64,000 nt of DNA from an uncultured Bacillota bacterium (GCA_958428295.1 CAUAFL010000005.1:26607-90606); one strand, 5' to 3'; counted from the stretch's first letter, positions 1-9,043 are shown. The notes: a model not told the origin generated them from the sequence alone. Program-made: numbers and translations.

Positions 1-2
1 AA

Positions 3-971
3 CAAAAGGGTTATAGCTTAGAAATAGTTGAAGACGAAGCAAAAATTGTTAAGCATATTTTTAATTTATGTGCTAAAGGTTATGGCACAACTTTAATAGC
101 GGATGAATTAAATAAAATTGGTATAGAACCTAAAAATAAAGCGCTATGGACAGCAAATACTATTAGAGATATGTTAAGGAATCCAATTTATATTGGTAAA
201 ATAAGGTGGAATTATAGAAAAACGAAAAAGAATACAGAAAATGGAGAAATAAAAATAACAAGACCATTAAATAATAATTACCTGTTAATTAATGGAATGC
301 ATAAAAATATAATTAGTAATAAATTGTTTGAAAAAGTACAATTTATTCTTAAAGCAAAATCAGTTAAATGTATTCCCCAGAGCAAAGAATTACAAAATCC
401 ATATGCAGGTATTATTAATTGTGGTTTGTGTGGTAAAAAAATGATTAGAAAACCAGGTAAAAACGGAAAATCTTTATTATTTTGTGCTAACAATAAATGT
501 AGTAATATAGCATCTTACTTTTCATTAATTACATATAAAATAGAAAATATAATTATATCTGAACTTAATCAAACAAAAATCATTTATAACTATAGCAATA
601 ATAGAATAACGGAAAGTGATGAATTAAAATTATTGAATAAAGAATTGGAAAAAGCAAAAATGTCTTTGGAAAAAATATATAATGCATATGAAAAAGAAAT
701 ATACAGTGAAGAAATATTTTTAAAAAGAAAAGAAAATATTTTAAATGTGATTTCATTTATAGAAAATAAAATTAAAAAAATTATTATAAATGACTTATCT
801 TGTAAACTATTAGTTCCAAAAATTTATACTTTTATCTCTGATAATAATATTTCACCAATTTTAAAAAACAAACTTTTTTCAAAATTAATTGATAAAATAG
901 TTTATATAAAGGAAAAAGGAGGTAAAGGATATGAAGATAATTTTATTATAAAAATATTTTTTATAATATAA
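3..971 (+). CDS. Large serine recombinase, C-terminal part (cut by window start)
   Basis: This is the C-terminal part of a large serine site-specific recombinase, the enzyme that inserts and excises phages and integrative elements. The frame is open to the left edge, so the start and the catalytic resolvase domain lie outside the window. Visible are the end of the recombinase domain (motif RNPIYIGKIRWN), a zinc-ribbon with CGLCG and a later CANNKC pair near residues 140-165 of the visible part, and a Lys/Glu-rich helical tail of the kind that forms the coiled-coil arm in this family. It is transcribed toward the broken cotJC gene 1.9 kb downstream, which fits an element integrated there. The ATG at 171 is only an internal methionine. 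Base composition is very AT-rich compared with the genes after 3.3 kb. Family call is confident; exact element type is not known. Confidence 0.88.
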   Translation, partial: QKGYSLEIVEDEAKIVKHIFNLCAKGYGTTLIADELNKIGIEPKNKALWTANTIRDMLRNPIYIGKIRWNYRKTKKNTENGEIKITRPLNNNYLLINGMHKNIISNKLFEKVQFILKAKSVKCIPQSKELQNPYAGIINCGLCGKKMIRKPGKNGKSLLFCANNKCSNIASYFSLITYKIENIIISELNQTKIIYNYSNNRITESDELKLLNKELEKAKMSLEKIYNAYEKEIYSEEIFLKRKENILNVISFIENKIKKIIINDLSCKLLVPKIYTFISDNNISPILKNKLFSKLIDKIVYIKEKGGKGYEDNFIIKIFFII

Positions 972-973
972 AA

Positions 974-1004
974 AGATTAGTTTTCGCGAACTAATCTCTA
1001 TTTT
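974..1004 (+). terminator. Rho-independent terminator after the recombinase gene
   Basis: A 9-bp perfect stem (AGATTAGTT / AACTAATCT, loop TTCGCG) starts 3 nt after the recombinase stop codon and is followed by a short T-rich stretch (CTATTTT). It probably ends recombinase transcription before the opposing gene at 1021-1464. Confidence 0.7.
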
Positions 1005-1020
1005 ATAAATTATGTCGGCC

Positions 1021-1464
1021 TTATTTATTTTTGGGTTTATATATGCTTTTTAATTCTTCGGCTGCAGCTATATTTCTTTTCATATGTTCAAGATGTACAG
1101 GGAATCTTGAATAAAATTCTTCGTCTAATTCATTATCAAAATATGAAAGTGAGAGCTCAAAGCATTCTTTGGCAGACATTATCTCGCTTCCAGATAATTC
1201 AGAAGAAACTCTTTCTAAATCAATATTTAAATCTGAAGCCTTCCGTGTCATTAATAAAGCGCTTGGATAATTTTGCATTTCTAAAGCGACCGCTAGACTT
1301 GAGCCCCATCTACCACTTGGTAATGGTAATCCTACATTAACTATTTTTAAATAATTTATTAATTGCTGCTCATTTTCTTGACTAGGTTCAAAATCATATT
1401 TGTCAAATATTACTTTTAAATGTGCAAAATGAAAAAATGCAGTTTTACTTTGTTCAATATACAT
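1021..1464 (-). CDS. Uncharacterised 147-residue protein in the integrated element
   Basis: I do not recognise the family. The protein is soluble, mixed helical and acidic, with no signal peptide or membrane segment; the segment VGLPLPSGRWGSSLAVALEM stands out as conserved-looking. The start at 1464 is supported by a Shine-Dalgarno AAAGGAG about 8 nt upstream and an extended -10 promoter at 1489-1497. It faces the recombinase gene and lies between it and a decayed gene, so it is probably element cargo. It could be an accessory or immunity-type gene, but nothing in the sequence shows this. Confidence 0.6.
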   Translation of the reverse strand: MYIEQSKTAFFHFAHLKVIFDKYDFEPSQENEQQLINYLKIVNVGLPLPSGRWGSSLAVALEMQNYPSALLMTRKASDLNIDLERVSSELSGSEIMSAKECFELSLSYFDNELDEEFYSRFPVHLEHMKRNIAAAEELKSIYKPKNK

Positions 1465-1488
1465 TATATATTTCTCCTTTATGATCGT

Positions 1489-1497
1489 ATTATATCA
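1489..1497 (-). promoter_or_regulatory. Extended -10 promoter for the 147-residue gene
   Basis: On the minus strand this reads TGATATAAT, a perfect TATAAT with a TGn extension, about 25 nt before the ATG at 1464. No clear -35 box is needed for this promoter type. Confidence 0.6.
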
Positions 1498-1718
1498 TAC
1501 GGAAGACTCTGTCCGCAACCTAACTAAAATTTAAATAAAAATGACAAACCTCCACTTGAAATAGTTTGCCAAAACAGTATAATAACTGTTACATGATCTC
1601 AGTCATAAAATTTAAAAACGGTCTATGCCGTAATGTAGTCTATACTACAAAATCGGAACCTCGGGATTCATCCTCTGTTCCATGTTTATATATGCATAAC
1701 TACTCATGGGAGGTTTGT

Positions 1719-2785
1719 ATGAATATAGTAGAACAAAATAAAGAAAAAATCAATGGTATTTTAGAAACTTTTGACAGAGTGATTATCAACGGATACTTGC
1801 TAAACTTGTGTAACTATAGACAATTTTTATTTTATTTAATTCAAAATGACATTAAATTAAAAGATTTTGATAAGTTTGCTTTAGAACAAACTTCCTTGTT
1901 ATGCAATCATATTGATTCCTATATTAAAGAAAATAATATTGAAAATATTTATCTTAATTCCAGTAAAATCAAAAATATATTCAGTCATTCCTACTATTGG
2001 TGTATCGATTAATGTGAGTTTGCAACTGACATTAATTTTAAAAGTCGTGATGACTTAAGTTTATTTTATAAGACACTGGTTGAAACTGCATACTTCACCT
2101 TTAGTAGTGAAGATATATATTCTTTCTTCGGTAGAAATATTTCTAGGATTCATACGTTTAGTAAAGGAGAAATTGTTTCTGATTTAAGACACAGGTATCA
2201 AGGTTACCGAATAAAATTCAAAATTAATAATCATCAAATTAAAATGTATGACAAGGGAAACAATTTACGAATTGAAGTTACAATTAATAATCCTAGAGAT
2301 TTTAAAGTTCTCAAAACAAAACAAAATGACGAAACTGAAGAAATAATAGAAACAAAAGAATGGGTACCTATGGGTAAAAGTATTTCCAATTTATATAGGT
2401 ATGTAGAAATAAGTAAAAGTATAACAAAAAGGTATATTGATGCATTACCAGATATTAATACTGCCGAAGTACCACTAAAAGAAAGCAATAATAGAAAATA
2501 TTCTGCTTTCAATATTCTAAGCGAAGAAACTTTAAAACTATTTTCTGAAATTGTCAAAGGTGACTATTTAATAAATGGATTCAGCAACAAAACGATTAGA
2601 AAGCATCTATTTACTAATTCAGAGGATAAAAAAACATTAACAAAGTAACTAGAATCTTATCGAAACTTAGAACTCATGGTATTATTAAAAAAGTAGCTAG
2701 AAAAAATAAATATTATCTAACTACTGATGATAGAAAAATTATTTCTAGCATTTTGATCTATACTAGAAAACAATTATTAACCTAA
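1719..2785 (+). pseudogene. Decayed gene in the integrated element (in-frame stop plus frameshift)
   Basis: One reading frame starts at ATG 1719 with a good ribosome site (GGGAGG at 1708-1713). It is interrupted by TAA at 2010-2012 (after ...SYYWCID), continues in the same frame to a stop at 2646-2648, and resumes after a one-base shift near 2645 (TRILSKLRTHGIIKK...) to TAA at 2783-2785. The downstream segments read sensibly (SLFYKTLVETAYFTFSSEDI; RYQGYRIKFKINNHQIKMYD), and the last one looks like a small winged-helix end. With both lesions repaired the product would be about 355 residues. I do not recognise its function; a replication- or transposition-related protein of the element is possible. 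An alternative is programmed readthrough, but two independent lesions favour decay. Confidence 0.7.
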
Positions 2786-2885
2786 ACTTCATAATAACTT
2801 TATGGGGTAAGGGGCTTTATTGCCTTTTTCCAAAAACTTGTTTTTTCTTTATGTTTTTTGAATACAGTATTTGCACAGTTGTTGC

Positions 2886-2914
2886 TTAGTAGACAATATT
2901 CGTGTACAGAAGAG
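2886..2914. other. Probable right attachment junction (attR) of the integrated element
   Basis: CotJC-type reading begins here: from codon ACA at 2906 the frame reads TEELAHVEMISTMVY, which matches the middle of CotJC/manganese catalase, while the codons just before (SRQYSC) do not fit the family, where DIG normally precedes TEE. The crossover therefore lies close to 2900-2910. The exact core cannot be fixed without the left junction. Confidence 0.55.
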
Positions 2915-3286
2915 TTAGCCCATGTGGAAATGATTTCTACGATGGTTTATCAATTAATGAAAAATGCTACTCCAGAAGAAATCAAGGCCGCAGGATTAGC
3001 TGGTCATTATGCTGAACACGGCAATGCTCTTTATCCAACGGATGCTAATGGAGTTCCATTTACTGTTACCTACTTTTCTACTACCGGTGATCCCGTAGCA
3101 GACTTAGCAGAAGATATGGCGGCCGAACAGAAAGCACGGGCGGTGTATGAAAATTTAATTAATTTGACAAATGATCCTGATGTCATTGGTCCTCTACTAT
3201 GGTTACGACAACGGGAAATTGTTCACTATAATGCTTTTGAAGAATTATTTAATGACTATATGAAACGTTATGGCACTAGTAAATAA
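2906..3286 (+). pseudogene. cotJC: CotJC / manganese catalase family, 3' fragment separated from its 5' half
   Basis: The encoded 126 residues correspond to the C-terminal two thirds of CotJC-like manganese catalases (ferritin-like four-helix proteins of spore coats or peroxide defence). Metal-ligand motifs visible are EELAHVEM near the beginning and REIVHYNAF near the end, with GVPFTVTY and GDPVADLAEDMAAEQKAR between. The N-terminal third, including the first ligand helix, is missing and replaced by element sequence. A TTG at 2858 opens the frame but has no good ribosome site. If the element excises, a complete gene would be restored, so this may be a regulated split gene rather than a dead one. 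A terminator follows at 3292-3319. Family assignment is by motif recognition. Confidence 0.8.
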
Positions 3287-3291
3287 ATTAA

Positions 3292-3319
3292 AAAATCCTA
3301 ATTTAACTAGGATTTTTTT
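3292..3319. terminator. Bidirectional terminator between the cotJC fragment and aspS
   Basis: Stem AAAATCCTA / TAGGATTTT with loop ATTTAAC, followed by T-runs on both strands. It can end cotJC transcription from the left and aspS transcription from the right. Confidence 0.8.
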
Positions 3320-3336
3320 ATGTTATAAATTTTTTC

Positions 3337-5103
3337 TTAGATATTACTTTCTGATTCTTTTTCTTCTAGTGTAATCCCTAATTCGTGCAATTGTTTTATA
3401 GACACTACATTGGGTGCTTCACTCATTAAATCATTAGCACTAGCGGTTTTTGGAAAAGCAATCACATCACGGATATTGGTTGTATTGGAAAGAATCATCA
3501 CTAAACGTTCTAGACCAAGCGCAAGACCACCATGAGGTGGGGTTCCGTATTGGAAGGCTTCTAGGAAAAAACCAAATTTTTGATGTGCTTCTTCTTGACT
3601 AAAACCTAAGGCTTCAAACATTTTTTCTTGCACTTCTGACTGGTGAATACGAATACTACCCCCACCTATTTCATAGCCATTTAAAACAATATCATAAGCT
3701 TTAGCATAGCAATGTTCTTTATCGGTTAATAACTTGTCAATGTCTTCTTCTTTAGGAGCAGTAAATGGGTGATGACAGGCTAAATAACGGCCCTCTTCTT
3801 CACTCCACTCAAATACTGGAAAATCAGTTACCCATAAAAATTCATATCGATCGTTTGGAATCAGGTCAAAATCTTTGGCTATTTTTAACCGCAATTCACC
3901 TAGAGCGGTCTGCGCAATTCGTTTTGATGAGGCCACAAAGAAAATCATATCATTAGAAGTAAAATGCAGTACTTCATAAAGGGCTTGGTATTCTTCCGCA
4001 CTAATATATTTACTGATCCCACCAGTAAATATTTGATCTTCCGCTTTAACAAAGGCTAATCCTTTGGCTTTATAAGTTTTTACGAAGTCTGTATAGGCTT
4101 CTATTTTCTTACGGGAAATATTAGATGCTTGATTCTTAACAACTAAGGCATTAATATAACCACCTGTGGTTGCCATTTCTTTAAAGAGACTAAAACTACT
4201 GTTGTTAAATAGCGTTGTTACTTCTGTTAATTCCATGGCAAAACGACGATCGGGTTTATCTGACCCATATCGAGCCATCGCCTCTTCATACTTCATTTTG
4301 ACAAAAGGAGTTTTTAGTTCAAGACCTTTTATTTCTTTAAAGACTTTGGTCATTAACCCTTCTACTAAGTCTTCGACATCCTGTTCTTCTATAAAACTCA
4401 TTTCCATATCTACTTGTGTAAATTCAGGTTGTCTATCAGCACGGAGGTCTTCATCTCGAAAACAGCGAGCAATCTGGTAATAACGTTCCATACCGCCAAT
4501 CATTAAAAGCTGTTTAAAGAGTTGGGGACTTTGTGGTAAGGCATAGAAACGTCCTTTATTAACCCGACTGGGAACTAGATAATCACGAGCTCCTTCCGGT
4601 GTCGATAAGCAAAGAATTGGCGTTTCCACTTCAATAAATTCTTGTTCATTTAGATATTGCCGAATAGCAGTCACAATTTTATGTCGTAAAATTAGTTTTT
4701 CCTTAAGTGGTGTCCTTCGTAAATCTAAATAACGATACTTTAGTCTTGTATCCTCCAAAGCAGTTGTGTGATCAGTAATTTCAAAGGGAAGATCCTTGGC
4801 GGAGTTTAAAAGGGTTAAAGATGTTGCTTCTACTTCAATCGCCCCCGTTGGTAATTGGGGATTCTTATTTTCACGTTCTACCACCGTTCCCTGTACTTCA
4901 ATAACACTTTCATTTTTAAGCGTGCTAGCAAGAGGATAGAGATTGCTCTCTTCTCGAATGACAATTTGAATAATTCCACTACGATCACGTAAATCGATAA
5001 ATAAGACGCCCCCAAGATCACGTTTTTTACTTACCCAACCATAAAGTGTTACCTTTTCTTTTATATTCTTTATTGACAATGCGACTTGCTTTATTTTTTT
5101 CAT
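3337..5103 (-). CDS. aspS: Aspartyl-tRNA synthetase
   Basis: Class II aminoacyl-tRNA synthetase that charges tRNA-Asp (or tRNA-Asp and tRNA-Asn where the amidotransferase route is used). The 588 residues are the usual bacterial length: N-terminal OB-fold anticodon-binding domain (about 1-110), catalytic core with motif 2 FRDEDLRADRQPEF (215-228) and motif 3 GLALGLERLVM (about 526-536), and the bacterial GAD insertion between them (about 285-405). Motif 3 has LER where LDR is common in bacterial AspRS, a conservative change. The start ATG overlaps the TGA of the upstream 152-residue ORF (ATGA), so translation is coupled; hisS precedes that ORF. The three form one operon from the hisS promoter. 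Confidence 0.97.
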   Translation of the reverse strand: MKKIKQVALSIKNIKEKVTLYGWVSKKRDLGGVLFIDLRDRSGIIQIVIREESNLYPLASTLKNESVIEVQGTVVERENKNPQLPTGAIEVEATSLTLLNSAKDLPFEITDHTTALEDTRLKYRYLDLRRTPLKEKLILRHKIVTAIRQYLNEQEFIEVETPILCLSTPEGARDYLVPSRVNKGRFYALPQSPQLFKQLLMIGGMERYYQIARCFRDEDLRADRQPEFTQVDMEMSFIEEQDVEDLVEGLMTKVFKEIKGLELKTPFVKMKYEEAMARYGSDKPDRRFAMELTEVTTLFNNSSFSLFKEMATTGGYINALVVKNQASNISRKKIEAYTDFVKTYKAKGLAFVKAEDQIFTGGISKYISAEEYQALYEVLHFTSNDMIFFVASSKRIAQTALGELRLKIAKDFDLIPNDRYEFLWVTDFPVFEWSEEEGRYLACHHPFTAPKEEDIDKLLTDKEHCYAKAYDIVLNGYEIGGGSIRIHQSEVQEKMFEALGFSQEEAHQKFGFFLEAFQYGTPPHGGLALGLERLVMILSNTTNIRDVIAFPKTASANDLMSEAPNVVSIKQLHELGITLEEKESESNI

Positions 5104-5558
5104 TTACAAAGCACCCTCCCTTCTTCTGTTAGTGCAAAAATCTGACCAAATTTTTCTGGTAATAATTCTTTCATTGCTGATAATTCAATCATTGAACGTC
5201 GTAAAGTACGGATATATTTACCTTGTTTTCCATTAATATGATGATAGTAAGTTAAGATAAACCCCTCTTCTTTCTCTTGACTTACTATTTGATAATAATT
5301 ATAAAAATCTATTAACATCGTTTTCTTTTTTTCGTTTGCAAGACTAGCATTTAAGGAAATAAGCTTATACTGATCGTCATAGGTTGCAAAAAGATAATTA
5401 TTTTCTCTTCGACTAGGCTCCCTTAGGTCTTCTACTTCTGTAATGAGGAATCCGGCACTTTCTAAATTTTTTTGAACATCTTTAAGAGTGAACCAAGAAG
5501 CGGGACTTTGGTTAATCATATTGATCGCCTCTTGTTGATATTTTAAGTGATGAGCCAT
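5100..5558 (-). CDS. Uncharacterised 152-residue protein between hisS and aspS
   Basis: I do not recognise this protein. It is soluble, has no signal or membrane segment, and contains an N-terminal helix-rich part (QEAINMINQSPASWFTLKDV) followed by a part that looks like beta strands. Its ATG overlaps the hisS stop (TAATG) and its TGA overlaps the aspS start (ATGA), so it is tightly coupled to both synthetases. hisS and aspS are often adjacent in Bacillota, so this ORF is an insertion into a conserved pair. A role linked to translation is only suggested by position. Confidence 0.75.
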   Translation of the reverse strand: MAHHLKYQQEAINMINQSPASWFTLKDVQKNLESAGFLITEVEDLREPSRRENNYLFATYDDQYKLISLNASLANEKKKTMLIDFYNYYQIVSQEKEEGFILTYYHHINGKQGKYIRTLRRSMIELSAMKELLPEKFGQIFALTEEGRVLCK

Positions 5559-6901
5559 TACTTCTCTACTTCCTCATCTTTAGAAATTCGATGGGGAGCG
5601 TGGCAATCTTCTCCACAATCGCAAGAATCTTCCGGTGCTAAATGCTCTTCTAAATAATAAATAGCATATTCTAACATCACTTTTTCTTCTTCTTTGGTTT
5701 GATTATTTTTAATCGTTATCCACCCTTCTTTTAAGTCATCGCTGTTTAAAAGAATTAAATATTGACTATGAAGTCGATCAGCTTGCTTAAATTGCCCTTT
5801 TAGACTTCGATTTAAGTATTCTGTTTCTACTTTAAATCCTGCTAAACGAAGTTCTTGGGTTAAATAAGCTGCATATTTTTTCTCTTCGTCATTAACATAT
5901 AGGATAAAAGCCTCTATTTGGTCAGAAATTGGTAAGGAAGTAGCACTAGCTTCTAGGGCCATAATAAGGCGATCTACTCCCGCAGCAAAGCCAACACAAG
6001 AAGTTTCAGGTCCTCCTAGATCTTTCACTAAGTTGTTGTAGCGACCACCCCCTCCTAAAACATTGGCATTACCAAAGCCAGGGATATCTGCATGAATTTC
6101 AAAGACGGTGTGATTATAATAGTCTAGTCCTCGCACAATTTTAGGATCAACTACATAGTCAACCTGTAATAATTGTAAATACTCACACACGGTAGTAAAA
6201 CGTTTTTTACTCTCTTCATTTAAGTATTCAAGAATACTAGGAGCTTTTTGTAGTATTTCATTTTGACCGTCTATTTTACAATCTAAGATACGTAAAGGGT
6301 TTTTCTCATAACGACTCTTACAATCATCACACAACTCTTTTAAATAAGGTTTCAAATACTCTTTTAGAGCGGTACGGTAAGCCTCTCTAGAATTATGATC
6401 ACCTAAACTATTGACGTGAACTTTATTTCCCTTTAAACCTAACATTTGATTGATATTAAGTGCTAAAGACATAACCTCAGCATCCACTAAAGGATCATCA
6501 CTGCCTAATACTTCAACGCCATATTGCGTTAATTCCCGATTGCGTCCTGATTGTGGACGTTCATAACGGTACATGGTGCCATAGTAGTAAACTTTAACAG
6601 GCAAATCGGGATTCCCATACAATTTATTTTCGATATAACTGCGTACTACACCAGCTGTTCCTTCAGGACGCAAAGTAAGAGAACGATTACCTCGATCAAG
6701 AAAATCGTAAGTCTCTTTCGTAACGATATCTGTCGCATCCCCAATACCCCGATGAAATAATTCAGTGGTTTCAAAAATAGGCGTTCTAATAAACGTATAA
6801 TTATATTTTTCCATAACAGAATCAATTACTTCTTCAACATATTTCCAAACTTTTGCCTTTTTCCCTAATAAATCTATTGTTCCTTTAGGTTTTGTAATCA
6901 T
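5558..6901 (-). CDS. hisS: Histidyl-tRNA synthetase
   Basis: Class II synthetase that charges tRNA-His. Visible are the HisRS N-terminus (MITKPKGTIDLLG), motif 2 region (YYYGTMYRYERPQSGRNREL), the histidine-binding RGLDYYNHTVFE, GGGGRYNNL, and a motif 3 region GFAAGVDRLIMAL. An in-frame methionine at 6979 would add 26 residues, but the -10 promoter at 6926-6931 lies inside that extension and a Shine-Dalgarno GAAGGG precedes 6901, so 6901 is chosen (447 residues). The last 22 residues form a Cys/His-rich tail (CDCGEDCHAPH) that is unusual for HisRS and could bind metal. Co-transcribed with the next ORF and aspS. Confidence 0.96.
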   Translation of the reverse strand: MITKPKGTIDLLGKKAKVWKYVEEVIDSVMEKYNYTFIRTPIFETTELFHRGIGDATDIVTKETYDFLDRGNRSLTLRPEGTAGVVRSYIENKLYGNPDLPVKVYYYGTMYRYERPQSGRNRELTQYGVEVLGSDDPLVDAEVMSLALNINQMLGLKGNKVHVNSLGDHNSREAYRTALKEYLKPYLKELCDDCKSRYEKNPLRILDCKIDGQNEILQKAPSILEYLNEESKKRFTTVCEYLQLLQVDYVVDPKIVRGLDYYNHTVFEIHADIPGFGNANVLGGGGRYNNLVKDLGGPETSCVGFAAGVDRLIMALEASATSLPISDQIEAFILYVNDEEKKYAAYLTQELRLAGFKVETEYLNRSLKGQFKQADRLHSQYLILLNSDDLKEGWITIKNNQTKEEEKVMLEYAIYYLEEHLAPEDSCDCGEDCHAPHRISKDEEVEK

Positions 6902-6925
6902 CTTTGTTCCCTTCTTTCTGTTGTT

Positions 6926-6934
6926 ATTATACCA
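6926..6934 (-). promoter_or_regulatory. Extended -10 promoter of the hisS-aspS operon
   Basis: Minus strand reads TGGTATAAT. It leaves a leader of about 20 nt before ATG 6901 and shows that the longer in-frame start at 6979 is not used. Confidence 0.65.
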
Positions 6935-7163
6935 TACTATGGGCAAATATAGAATACACAAGGTCGAAAAGAGCAACACTTCTCTTTTTATTTTTAGTCA
7001 TTTATACAAAATAAAAAAGTCATCTCCGTTACTCAACTTGCTTATTGACAGGGCGATGTGAATAAAACAAGGCGGTAAAGAGCAAAGAGACGACAGGAGT
7101 TTTTCACTCCCAATAACAATATATACTAATTTTTATATTTAGACAAGTACGGGTTTTCGTAAA
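6935..7163. other. Intergenic region between hisS promoter and the 1.8-kb gene
   Basis: No gene is seen. It holds several small hairpins: GGAGT...ACTCC at about 7097-7111, and AAAAGAG / CTCTTTT at 6965-6986 followed by TATTTTT on the plus strand. One of these may terminate the gene ending at 7164. I looked for a T-box leader here and did not find the conserved T-box sequence. Confidence 0.4.
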
Positions 7164-8990
7164 TTAATGAGAAAGTGGAAGCTTCTGTTGATGAAGTCGT
7201 TGCAAAAGAGCTTCCAGGGTGGTCAATAATGTAGATGATTGTTCTTTGGCCCACTCCCGCGCCGTTGTTGCTTGTTGGCTCTTTTGTGAAAAGGGATTAA
7301 GATAAGCTACTTCAAAATGATCAATCGCTTTTGTTAACAAGGACCTTTGTGCAACCAAATTAGCACTTAATTTATCAATTGGGAACAGTCCCATCTGTAA
7401 TTCTTGTTCTATAAAAGTTGCTAATGGCTCAAAAGAGGATTTTTTCTCTTGAGGAAAAGCACAGCTAGTAAAATACTGTTTTAATAAATTTTCGAGTAAC
7501 AAATTCATAAAATGTGCTGGGTTTACTTGCAAGGCTAGTTCTCGAGCTCCATATTGAGAAGTAAAGCGGGTTGCTTTTTTATTGGTTACATACTCCTCGA
7601 TGGCAAAAAGTCCTTGCCCTTCTTTATAGACCTTATCTGAAATAAGTGCGGCTATTCTTAAATCTAGAAATGTATTAATATGCTGATAGAGTGTATTATC
7701 TTCTCTAGTGATGGTTACATTTTCTAAATCGGTAGTGGCGATCATCTCTAGTTCTTTCAAACGAACTGCTAGATAATTTTCAATTTTTTCTTTATTGTTT
7801 ATTACCTTCGAAGTGGTAATGGGGGCTTTTTCTTCCTCTAGATACTCAAGGCTAGGCAATTTTTGTACTGTTGCCTGTCCATAGATACTTTCTAAAATAG
7901 AGCGAACTAACAAAGGTTTTTCTTCTGTTTCACTTGCAATTATATCAATTAATAAATGATGTTTAAGAGAGGCTAATTCACTAGTGTTGTCTTGATAAAA
8001 AGTAGTAAGGGGCGCTCCCTGGTAATGAAGTCCTTGATAAGTAGCACTTTCTTTCCCATGCAGAACAGGGGCTAATTGAGTGAAAAATTGTAATTCTTTT
8101 TTTAATTCTGTTTCCATCTGTGCTAACTGTTGTTTATAGGAGAGCAGTAGTTGATCGATGGAAGGTGTCATTTTCTTTCGGGAAGATAGTTCTATATAAC
8201 GCATATACTCATTGAGTTCATAATACAGTTGAGCATTTTTTAGGACTCTTTCTAAAGTTTCTTTCAACGACGGCGTTGTTAATTCTACCTTAGTGATAGG
8301 AGCAAACTCTTTTATTTTTTCTAATACTTCTTTCTCCTTTTCAACAACAGCATAGTAGAAGGAACCATCTTCCAAGGTATATTTAGCGGCAATTTTATCT
8401 TCTAAGGAAGTGAAACTAGCATTCACAATACGATCGTTTAATTTGGTAAATAGTTCTGGTTCTACTACCATAGTTGGTCCTGAAGAAGATTCATTAACAG
8501 TAGCTAGTAGGCTTATTAATTTTTCTATATCTTTTTGTTTTTGTTTTAAATTTACTTGATTAGTCGTGATTTGTTGATATAAGTTCTGTTGTTCTTCTGA
8601 AAGAGAAGGTACTGTTTTAAGGGCTTGATTTAATATTACCACCTTTTGATTGATTGACTCTTTTAAAAGGGTTAGTTTTCCTTGTTCTTGCAACTGATCT
8701 TTTATTAATTCATAGAGTTGTTGCATAGCGTGACGTATTTTTTGAAACGTTTCTTTTTGTAGAGCCAACTCGGTTTCAGTAAACTGTGTTACTTGTCGTA
8801 ATAAAGCATCCCGCTTAATAGTTATCTGTTCGAGATCTTTTTTATCTAATCCTTCTTTTAAACTTGCTAATAACGTATTGATATGAGCCATTTCTTCTTC
8901 TAATAAAGCTTTATCCGTTTTTGTTACTAATGCTGTTACCTCTTTCAAATTAAGTGTTGGCAACACGGCTAATAATTGTAGCTGTTCCAT
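7164..8990 (-). CDS. Uncharacterised large helical coiled-coil protein
   Basis: The 608-residue product is not recognised. It is almost entirely helical, rich in Gln, Glu, Lys and Leu, with heptad-like stretches over residues 10-170 and 230-330, and has no signal peptide or membrane segment, so it should be cytoplasmic. ATG 8990 is preferred over 9056 because it has a Shine-Dalgarno (AGGGGTG) and the extended -10 promoter at 9018-9026 lies inside the longer version. It follows a gene for a membrane-anchored protein on the same strand but a terminator separates them. A structural or scaffold role is possible; there is no direct evidence. Confidence 0.75.
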   Translation of the reverse strand: MEQLQLLAVLPTLNLKEVTALVTKTDKALLEEEMAHINTLLASLKEGLDKKDLEQITIKRDALLRQVTQFTETELALQKETFQKIRHAMQQLYELIKDQLQEQGKLTLLKESINQKVVILNQALKTVPSLSEEQQNLYQQITTNQVNLKQKQKDIEKLISLLATVNESSSGPTMVVEPELFTKLNDRIVNASFTSLEDKIAAKYTLEDGSFYYAVVEKEKEVLEKIKEFAPITKVELTTPSLKETLERVLKNAQLYYELNEYMRYIELSSRKKMTPSIDQLLLSYKQQLAQMETELKKELQFFTQLAPVLHGKESATYQGLHYQGAPLTTFYQDNTSELASLKHHLLIDIIASETEEKPLLVRSILESIYGQATVQKLPSLEYLEEEKAPITTSKVINNKEKIENYLAVRLKELEMIATTDLENVTITREDNTLYQHINTFLDLRIAALISDKVYKEGQGLFAIEEYVTNKKATRFTSQYGARELALQVNPAHFMNLLLENLLKQYFTSCAFPQEKKSSFEPLATFIEQELQMGLFPIDKLSANLVAQRSLLTKAIDHFEVAYLNPFSQKSQQATTAREWAKEQSSTLLTTLEALLQRLHQQKLPLSH

Positions 8991-9017
8991 TGTTACACCC
9001 CTATTCTTTATATTTCT

Positions 9018-9026
9018 ATTATAGCA
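9018..9026 (-). promoter_or_regulatory. Extended -10 promoter of the 608-residue gene
   Basis: Minus strand reads TGCTATAAT, about 28 nt before ATG 8990, directly after the terminator of the gene upstream. Confidence 0.6.
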
Positions 9027-9043
9027 CAGCAACATGCAGAAAA

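Noticed and set aside
1540..1717. Inverted copies of ACAAACCTCC flanking part of the element
   Set aside because: Only about nine matching bases; too weak to call element ends.
1566..1718. N-terminal extension of the decayed element gene
   Set aside because: The ATG at 1719 has a good ribosome site; the upstream part of the frame does not look like protein.
2858..2905. TTG start making the cotJC fragment a complete short gene
   Set aside because: No ribosome site, and the residues before TEELAHVEM do not fit the family; it is a fusion of element sequence with the gene remnant.
6901..7163. T-box riboswitch upstream of hisS
   Set aside because: Small hairpins are present but the conserved T-box sequence (GGGUGGNACCGCG-like) is not seen, and the extended -10 promoter leaves only a short leader.
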